This document shows, in pieces, positions 37,601 through 64,000 of a stretch of DNA of 64,000 nt (position 1 is its first letter; each line of letters opens with the position of its first letter). The notes under the pieces are model-generated. The model saw only the letters and a list, made by a program, of their open reading frames with translations. It searched no databases and had not been told where the DNA came from. The position numbers were made by a program, and so were the translations under genes. The stretch is from Chamaea fasciata (Eukaryota; Chordata; Aves; Passeriformes; Sylviidae). The stretch spans positions 43,169,744 to 43,233,743 of the forward strand of contig JARCOQ010000002.1 of the NCBI GenBank assembly GCA_029207755.1, written 5' to 3'.

Positions 37601-39763
37601 CAGCTAAGATGAATTAAATTATGTGTATGAGACAACTTCTATTAATAAGTGAACTTTGCTCTTTTGTAAGGAAGCTTTCAATTTTATGTTGCTATTTTTA
37701 CTCCAAGTTCATTTACAAACACCAGGATCAACTACCTCAGCCCACTTGGATACATCGTCTTTGTTAAAATCCGACATCTTGGGCAGAACAACTTTTTTAA
37801 ACAGACAGGGAAAACGCTTGCATAAAGTTCCTCTTCAAAAGCAAAAGGTTTTAATTATTTTAATCTCTATATTTTCTTTAAAAATTTAGAGAAAATATTT
37901 GTGGTACTTTTTTCTTCAGAAGTTTGAAATACCTCATTTAGAACAAATCTCCTTTTTTTTTCCTCAGAGGTGCTCAAAGCAGGTGATTTGAAAAACCCTA
38001 GAGAATGTGTTTTAAGAAAAAAAGCAAAAGCACAATAATGCTTTCCAAACTGGTACAAGTTACAGAAAATGTAGGTTTTGATCTGTAGAATGGACTACTT
38101 CAAGACGACAGAATACCTTCTTGCATAACAAGGCATTCTGTTTGACTATAATAGTCTGTAAATAGTGGCACTATTTGGCATCTTTTTCTATCTACCTCAA
38201 GGGCATATTTTTGAAAAAATAGTCTTTCAAAGCACTTACCTCCCCCTTTCAAGCACAATATTGGGAAGCTACATACCTATACAGAAGCTCTCTAACAAGT
38301 GAGAAACCTCAGAGCTAAGGCTTCAGCAGGAGAGGCTCCAACAAGAGGGAAGTTTTAAACTAGAAATATGCACGTTTACAAATACCAAGTTTTAATTCCT
38401 CATGGCAATTCTGCCCTACGGAGCAACAGAAAGGGTCATGTGCTTGTACTGAGTGCAGGGCCAAACAAATTCAAGAGAGAATGGAATGGCACCTGAGAAG
38501 AGGTCTAATTTATGTGAAAACATTTTAGCAGGTTATTTGTATGCCTATTTACATGGGACGGTTCCTGTCCTTTTCAAGTGTGTTAGAGAAATGAAAAAGC
38601 CCACTAACTTGCCATTGTTTAAAACACATGGCCATGCATGTGTTTGGACACCACTGTTCACTATAAGGTGCAGTATTTAAAAAAAAAAAACAAAAACCAC
38701 CAGATCAAGGTTTCACAATAATTAAGATATTGACCCATTAAACTAAATTTCACTTAACCTGGGGCTAAGCAATATGTAGGCAGTGATTGAAAGTTCTTAC
38801 ATTACCCAGAGCTCTTATATGGCTAAATTACCCTCTGTTCTCAAGGGAGCAAATTTGCTGTGATGATTCACATCCTGTTTTGAATCGACAAACACCAGTG
38901 CTTCCTCCTAACTGTATGTGGTAATTTCTTAAGCAAAATACCATTCTCTAGGAATATAATTTGATTTTATTTCATTCTGACCAGAGTGTGAAACAAAAAG
39001 ATGATCAAAATTTCTACACTGCTATGGAAAGAGAAGCTATTGGAGTGTGCTCAGTAAAGCTATCAGAAAAAAAGGGCATTAAATAACAACAATGGACCTC
39101 AGAGAAATTAACTGTATCTCTTTATTGTTAACCAATGAATGTTATCCAAAATAGTAGATGTAATTGTAGCTTAATTGTACAACACAAAACATGATGCTAA
39201 AGGAAAAAGCATGTGGAAAATTACTTCACCAAGTTATCATTAGATGTATTCTTAGTATTTCTGCACCAGTAAGTGTTCCCAACTGCTGGTGACAGCAGCT
39301 ATTACCACTTTGTTCATTGTGAAAACCTGTATTACAAATGGTTGCTCCTGGTTGTTTGAATTAAAAAAAAAAAAAAAATCACACAGCTTTATAAATGGAT
39401 CTAATCCATTTAGCCCTACTCTACATGTTGTAGATTTATGAACAACAATCTGTACTGGTGTTTTTTCCCAACACTGAAACTGATGGATCAGTGTTAGTGC
39501 ATAATTTTCAGGGAAAATGAAAACTCACTGGAAGCACAGTATTTCACCTGCCATGGCAAACTGTTCAAATACTTCAGAAATTTGCTTAAGCTTCGGTGTA
39601 TGAAGCTTGTGAAACAAAAACTGTTCTTACAATGCACTGCAAGTTGAAACACCAACTTCCACCAAGCAGCATTTTGAAGCATCTGCACAGCACATCTGCA
39701 CATCAGTCTTCGAGGTCAAGCAGATATGTTTAGCCCCACAAACCAAAAATATATTAATGCATC

Positions 39764-39769
39764 TTTATT
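39764..39769 (-). terminator. RDX: Candidate main poly(A) signal of RDX
   Basis: Reverse-strand AATAAA followed about 25 nt later by GGTTTGTGGGG, a good GU-rich downstream element. It gives a 3' UTR of about 1.7 kb. Confidence 0.5.
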
Positions 39770-40611
39770 TAATTTTCATGATGTCACCCCACATAGCCAA
39801 ACTTCTACTCCACAAAATAAAAAAACAAACTTAGTCAGACTGTTCATAAGAAATTTAGACCTATTGTGCATGAAAAAAAATGTTTAATAAAATGGCAAAT
39901 TTTAATAGTTAAGTGTAAATTTATGAGTGCATAATATCAAACAGAAAAAAAAGCTGAACCATCCTCAGAGAAACCTAGGTTCTTTCACTGTGGATACTTA
40001 CTAGGGTACTCTAACATAGGGAGTAACTGAAGTCCACATTAACTGTAAAGTTATTACTAAAGTTCAATTTCTAAGCAAATTTATCAAAAGAGCAGGTTTC
40101 CTTTTCAAGAGGGAAAGGACTAAATCTGACATCAAATAGGACAATTACAATACTAGCTTCATTGAAAACTGAAGCTACAAACATTTTAACTCCAATTCTG
40201 GGAAGTTTCATTTTGTATCTGAAACCCAAACTGACTGATACACACATTCTACACCCCTCCCAGAATATAGTATACCAGTGACAGGTTACAGCTTTAAAAC
40301 ACACCAGATGCTTTTACAATTTAAACTCAACAGAAGGCAGTTAGACAGTATTTAGCACTATAAATCCATCATAAAGTAAAATAAAATCCTAGGAGTAAGA
40401 GCTCCTAGCAATATTTGATGTTACTCTGTAGTGACATCAGTATTTAAACAGTTTTTTTCCTGGTGTTTGAAGGACCAGTCATCATGTACATAGTAGTGAG
40501 GTAGGATACTGTCCCCTCCCTGGGACTGATGTTTTCATATGCTCCCTTGCCAGAAAGGTCCAGGTCTCCCTACTGCAAATAAAATAATTACAAACAAATA
40601 GCACATTAACC

Positions 40612-40617
40612 TTTATT
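40612..40617 (-). terminator. RDX: Candidate proximal poly(A) signal of RDX
   Basis: Reverse-strand AATAAA followed by GTGCTATTTGTTTGTA, a U/GU-rich downstream region. It gives a 3' UTR of about 0.85 kb. Confidence 0.45.
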
Positions 40618-40847
40618 TTTTTTTCCCTCTTTGCCGCATTGGAACATTTTGCACATCTAGAAGAATCAGCTAGGAAAAGCAATACTTACTCAAGCCTATC
40701 AGCAGCCATGTGCTGCCCACAGGTAGTGTTCCATTTAAAAAAAATTCCTGGAACTACCACCTGCCATCCAGACCTTTGTGAACAGGTAGGCAAAGAAAAC
40801 CATCAATGATGACAGGACATGAAACACCAAAGAATTTCACTTGGGAG

Positions 40848-40987
40848 AAAAAAAACCCAAACAAACAAAAAAAAACAAACAAAAAAAACCCCAAAACACC
40901 AAAAAAAAAAAAAAAACAAAAAAAAAAAACAAAAAAAACCCACACACACACAAAAAAAAACCCAACAAAAAAACAAACACAACCCCC
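40848..40987 (-). repeat. 140-nt tract of only A and C (+), i.e. only U and G in RDX mRNA
   Basis: No G or T occurs on the + strand for 140 nt; G stays absent to 41004. It includes a short CA run (about 40940-40951). The RDX transcript reads it as U-rich/GU-rich RNA starting about 480 nt after the stop codon. Confidence 0.9.
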
Positions 40988-41465
40988 TCCCCTAAACAAA
41001 ACAAGAAAAAAACAACCAAAACTGAAAGTGAGCAATATCAAACTCTTAATGGAGTAGCTACATTGAAAACTAATTTCAAATTTCATACTGAAATAGTACC
41101 TATTCTGTACCTAGGTACAGTTCCATTCTTTTTTCTAAATGTTTCAGCAATATATACACTTGTCAGTCATTATTTACTTCACATCTGTTTCCAAAGGGGG
41201 GGGAAACCCAAACAATGCAATTGAAAACATAATGGGGGAAAACCTACTATTAACCTCCACACCCTCCCTCCACCCAAAACCTAGGGTTAACAGACTGCCT
41301 TACTGTTGAATAGCTTCCCCTAAATTTGTCTTCTAGTCATTGTAGTCAACCTGGTATTAAGTGCTTTGGCAAAGTGGGGTGCAATCCATCAAATCTGCAA
41401 AGGCCTGCTTTTTTCTCTGTTGGTGGTTCAGCTTTACGAGGAACATATATGCAAAATACCAGCTC

Positions 41466-59448
<17,983 letters not shown>

Positions 59449-62400
59449 CTACAGAACATAAGGAAATATTTAAATCACACTGTAACAGAATAATACTTCT
59501 ATATCCTGTGATTAGCCTGTAAGAAACAATAAGTTCAACGATTTTAATGGTCTTGTGAAAACACAGAACACAGCAGTAAGAAAAACAGAAAATTTGAATC
59601 TGAAAGAATTCTCATCTTTATTTAGTGTAAAAGCATAATCAGTATAGTATTTACCAGTAGGCTGGAAGGTTAAATTAGAGAACAAAGCTCAAAATAAATT
59701 TAATGGGAAAGTGACATCACTACTGAACAGCTGAAGAACACTGGCACATTCAGCTGCTGGGCACTATCTTTCAGAGGGCTTCCTAAATGCATGCAAAAGG
59801 TCTTGGTCACATATATATCATTTTAAGGTATTTACACCTAGCAATATAAAAAGACAAGCAGCCTCCTGCTTGCTAATTCTAAAATCAAGCAGTTTGGTGG
59901 TTAAAGTATTTAGGACTAGAGCTTGTACATCTCAGGACAGACTAGAAGCAGGATTTCATTAATGGAAAGAAAAGCTACAGAAGTTACGTCTCCTTAGTGC
60001 CAACCTCCTTCAACTCCCTTACCACAAGACTAAAAAATTGCCACCATTCAGTGAGCCTCCTTCTCCTGAAAGGGAGGACCATTTCCCAGATGACTCCTGA
60101 CAATCACTGGGTTTATCTGGCATAAAACAAGAAGTCAAATACTGCAGGAGATAATTGGAAGCCTTACTTGGAAGTATAAGAGTCTTTTCCAATTTCTCTT
60201 CAGCTAGTACATACAGAAGTGAGAATTTTCATGAAACAAATCAAAGTATTAAACACACAGCACTGTCTTCTCAGTATTAGAACAGTCCTCCACTTCTACT
60301 GCCAGGGTATCATATTTTATTCATCTTTAGTGCATAGGAATATAAAGTGTTAAAGGTTAAATACACCTTCCTATAAATGCAAAAAAACCCCAGACTCACA
60401 GAGATATATTCCAGTTTCTCTCTACTGTAAAAAAAGGAAACAGGAATAAATTATGACCTGTATTACATGTTCTTACACTACTTGATCTATGCATGTGAGA
60501 ACCATTTCCACTAACAATTTCCCTAATTTTGCCACCAGGTGGAATACTTTGAGAAGTGATCATCTGGAGAAGACAAGACAAAACATGGAAGTGAGATCCA
60601 AGGTGGGGAAAAGAAAACTGCAGAGCAGTTTGTCCTCATACAACAGGTGAAGCTTGATCACTGCTCCCTTCAGTGTCAAGGTAAACACGAGGGGGATACA
60701 CAAGACAAGAACAGCAGGAGCCTGAGGACCTTGAGGTTACAGATTTGCAAACAAGAATGATAGAGGGGGCTTAGCCAACTTTACTGTGCGTGCAAACACT
60801 GATAAAGAACAAGAGTTGAGGACTTTGGAGTAAATGATAGTTTAGTTTTATTGCAAAAAAAAAAAATTAAAAATAGAGGGTATGTGTCAGGAAGAAGGGA
60901 AAAATGTGTTTTCCACAGATTCTCTCAGTCTGTTAATTTCAAGAGAAGAAAACAAAACTCCTTATACAACATAATTCCTCTAACAAAATAACTAATTTTA
61001 AATGGTAGGTCTAACTCACTGCCAACTGCACTAGTTTGAGGGATTGCCCCTTAACTACAAAACCCTAATTTTCCAAAACAGTTTTTCTATTTAAAAAATG
61101 AAGCCTTCTTTAGGGCAATCACAAGTAAGCAAGTTACAAAGAATAAGGCCAAAAAATAATTTTATTAAATGCCAAAGTGTTCTGTTACATAACACCACCA
61201 CTGCCAAAACAAGAAGTGTCACAGAAGATCTACAAAGCATAGCAAGTTCAAAACTAATCACAGCAGCAGGCAGCAGAAACTTCTTATATAAATATCCTTA
61301 CAACAAATGTCACCTACAAATGCAAGAAATACTTCCTGAGAGTTTATCCTTCACAAGAACAAGAATACCCAAACAGTAAAGTAACAGCTGCAATACAAAC
61401 TCAGTGCAGCTCTAGATTGTGCCTGCTTCTGGATGCTACTGCTCCAAAAAATCTGAGTGCTCTAAGCCTACAGAGCTTCTACACCTGCAATAGGTACAAA
61501 CAGATATTAAGAGTATCTGGCCACTTACACACATTACAGTAACTGCTTAAGCCTGTAGCATTTCTGTTTAACTCTGAACTCCAATTAACAGCTCTCTCAG
61601 CCGCTGATCAATTTTTACACATTCAGTTCTAATAAGAAAGTTGCAAATTAAATTATGGTGGTGTTAAAATGTTACCTTTGTGATATGAATGACTTAAGAA
61701 GAGACAAAGTAAACGCTACAGTTCATTTTCTTTCCAAAGGAATTTGGACTGACTTTGATTTTTGGCAGACAAATTCCAGGCTTCTACAAACTTGTAACAT
61801 TGTTTCACACATTCAAGTATTTCGGGGCATGGAACATAAGAAAGTTACTTTTGTCAAAACCTAAAGAGCCCCAAAGGTCTACTTATCTAATTCAAACCTT
61901 GATCACAGCGCACCCTCTGAACAAAAATCAAACCTCTGGAATCAGTTGCATTGTCTGTAAAATAAAGCTAGCAACCTATATTAGCAAGAGTCACAGGGCA
62001 AGTTTCCATATCATAAACAGGGCAGGGAATTGAGAAAACACAGGCAGAGATAGAAGGTGCAGGAACTTCAGCAATGGTCTGTCACCCATGTAACCTCTGC
62101 GGGGTATCCGGCTGCTCTGAAGCAATTCTCTTTATGTGACATTGGTGACGGGGGAAATGATCTGAACCACAAATTACAAGGGCAGGCACTAATCTGAACC
62201 AGAATTACCACACAAATACGGAAACAGGAAGGAGCTCCTGCAATGGTGACAAGAGAAATGCATAAAGGTTTCCTGTAGCAAGTATTGGAAGGTTACCACT
62301 ACACATAGCACAAGGTCCATTCAATGCCTGTTTTTCAAACTTGCTCTCACCAGGACCCCACACCTTTGTAACAGAGTCTGACAGCTCTCTTCTTCACACT

Positions 62401-64000
62401 AGTTCAGCCAATTACTATCACAAGTTTGCATATTAAATAGAATCACAGAATGGTTTGGCTAGGAAGGGACCTTAAAAGGACATCTAGTCAACCCCCCCTG
62501 CAACGAGCACAGACACCTTCCCCTACATCAGGTTGCCCTGAGACCCACCCAACTTGACCTTGAACATTTCTAAGGATAGGGCATCTACCATCTCTCTGGG
62601 CAATTGTTAAGTTTAACCACCTGCATCACAAAAATTTTCTTACTTATATGTAGTTTGAATCTATTTCCTTTTCGTTCAAAACCATTACCCTTGTCCTACT
62701 GCAACAGGCCCTGATAAAATGTTTGTCCCCACCTTTCTTATAAGCTCCCTTTAAGTACTGAAAGGTCACAATAAAGTCTCCTCCCTCTCTCCCCCAGGCA
62801 GAACAACCCCAAGCGTCTCAGCCTTTTCTCATGTGGAGGGATGCTCCATTCTGAGAACCACTTTTGTAATCCTCCTCTAGACCTGTTTCAACAGCACCAT
62901 GTCCTCCCTGTGCTGGGAGCCCAGAGCTGATGCAGCACTGCAGGTGGGGTCTCAGCAGAGCAGAGGGGCAGAATCCCCTCCCTGGCCCTGCTTTGGATGC
63001 AGCCCAGGACACGTTTGGCTTTCTGGGCTGTGAGTGCACAATGACAGCTCATGTCCAGCCTCTCACCCACCAGCACGCCCAAGCCCTTCTCAGCAGGGCT
63101 GCTCTTCACCTGCTCATCCCCAGCTTGTGCTGACACTGACGGATGTCCCAGCCAAGGAGCAGCACCTTGTACTTGGTCTTGTTGAACCTCAGGAGCTTCA
63201 TATTATCCCACTTCTCGAGCTTGTCCAGGTCCTTGGCTTCAGCAGTAGGCTGAGTTTATCTGTATTTTACCAGACTTGCTCCAGAATGATTAAACACGGC
63301 CAAAGCAGAGGGAAGAACACACACTAAAGAACAAGGCATTGATTATTCTCTGCCAAGGGTGCAACTGATGTTTTGGTAACAAATGTTGCTAGTGGGTTAT
63401 GAGGATATTTGCCACAGCTCACAAAATACTACTTAAAGAAAAATATTCTACAGGAAATTATCTATTAAATAATTTATCAAACCAATAGAGTACAGTCAAT
63501 GAACATATCTGGAACAACAAACATCTATGTGTACTTAATAAAAGCAGGCACTTCATAAAGGAATTATATTTTATTGCATTTGTTCACCTTTAAGGACTTG
63601 AAAAAGTATTTCTACATTTTCTTGTAGTACCTAACTTCAAGCCTTCGCAATTTATGGGAATATTATACGGTCACCACATGAACCTTTGAACCTCTCCTCA
63701 AACAGATACAGTCCATGCAACATGCACAAAACCTGGCTGTAAGCTTAATAATCTAAAACTTTCTATTACTGTACTTCAGTCATGCTTTGCAGGCATTAGT
63801 TATGGCACTGCAGCTTTCATCATGAATTCCAAAACTGGGTAGGTACCAATACTGAGAAGAAAAGCCATTTAAAATAACACATAAATGGTTTCCAGAGGTT
63901 TTGCTTTAGTTTTATAAATGCAATACAAATTAGTCATTTGTAAAAGCCACAAAACCCAGTCTGATTCATATGAAAATTCACATGGCAAAAAGTTTGTTCA
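59449..64000 (-). other. RDX: RDX intron 1 (runs off the window)
   Basis: The acceptor of exon 2 is at 59449-59450. No CpG-rich stretch or ATG-CCN-AAA-CCN exon was found up to 64000, so the promoter and first exon lie outside. It contains one CR1 (62439-63236). Confidence 0.75.
62439..63236 (-). mobile_element. CR1 LINE fragment, reverse orientation, 5'-truncated
   Basis: The + strand begins AGAATCACAGAATGGTTTGG, then 'ggaagggacctt', 'gggcatctaccatctctctgggcaa', 'caggccctgataaaatgtttgtcccc', 'ctttaagtactgaaagg', 'gtggggtctcagcagagca' and 'cttgttgaacctcaggag'. These are clear reversed CR1 landmarks. It is only mildly diverged. Confidence 0.94.

Larger units (their letters stand above)
31617..41465 (-). 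other. RDX: RDX 3' UTR and downstream repeat-poor sequence
   Basis: From the radixin stop codon downstream (towards lower coordinates), AT-rich sequence with no recognisable transposon for almost 10 kb. Poly(A) hexamers on the reverse strand lie at 40612, 39764, 39121, 38966, 34733 and 31611. The first 0.85-1.7 kb is confidently 3' UTR; the remainder may be a longer isoform or intergenic. Confidence 0.55.

Noticed and set aside
40754..41224. Open frames of Lys/Asn/Thr or Phe/Val/Cys repeats
   Set aside because: Direct result of the A/C-only low-complexity tract.

Overview
This is a vertebrate nuclear window, most likely from a bird. Large introns with canonical GT..AG borders separate exons whose translations closely match two human genes as I remember them. 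The interspersed repeats are mainly CR1 LINEs with the bird-type 3' end (reverse-strand copies start AATCATAGAATGG-like on the + strand), plus one LTR-type fragment of a kind I associate with bird genomes. I see no operons, bacterial genes, CRISPR arrays, tRNAs or rRNAs. The species cannot be named from the sequence alone.

Two protein-coding genes converge tail to tail. ZC3H12C (Regnase-3, a CCCH zinc-finger/NYN-PIN endoribonuclease) lies on the + strand with five coding exons: 1229-1995, 14127-14266, 17025-17259, 18150-18256 and 19009-20405. They join in frame to 881 codons plus stop. Only the first few residues, encoded in an upstream exon, are missing. RDX (radixin, an ERM membrane-actin linker) lies on the - strand with twelve coding exons between 59448 and 41466. 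They join in frame to 579 codons plus stop. With the usual four-residue first exon this gives 583 residues, the length of human radixin; that first exon lies beyond position 64000. The same convergent pair is adjacent on human 11q22.

Region by region: 1-1228, ZC3H12C intron; 1229-20405, ZC3H12C coding exons and introns, with a ~1.9 kb CR1 (3510-5425) and an LTR-type fragment abutting an ancient CR1 (12533-13625) in the 12 kb intron; 20406 to about 26160, a repeat-poor AT-rich tract read as the ZC3H12C 3' UTR, with AU-rich elements, a 30-bp AT palindrome and several poly(A) signals; 26257-27180, a CR1; 27181-31440, a GC-richer intergenic gap with no convincing gene; 31441-41465, repeat-poor AT-rich sequence holding several reverse-strand poly(A) signals suited to alternative RDX 3' ends; 41466-59448, RDX coding exons and introns, with an ancient + strand CR1 at about 55260-55960; 59449-64000, RDX intron 1 with a CR1 at 62439-63236.

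ZC3H12C acts in post-transcriptional control of inflammatory mRNAs, while RDX acts in cortical cytoskeleton and microvillus/stereocilium organisation. They are neighbours, not a known functional unit. I found no convincing undescribed system. The points most worth a second look are regulatory: a G-rich tract just inside RDX intron 9, a 140-nt U/G-only tract in the RDX 3' UTR, two opposed poly(A) signals about 165 bp apart between the genes, and a perfect CpG-containing hairpin in ZC3H12C intron 2.
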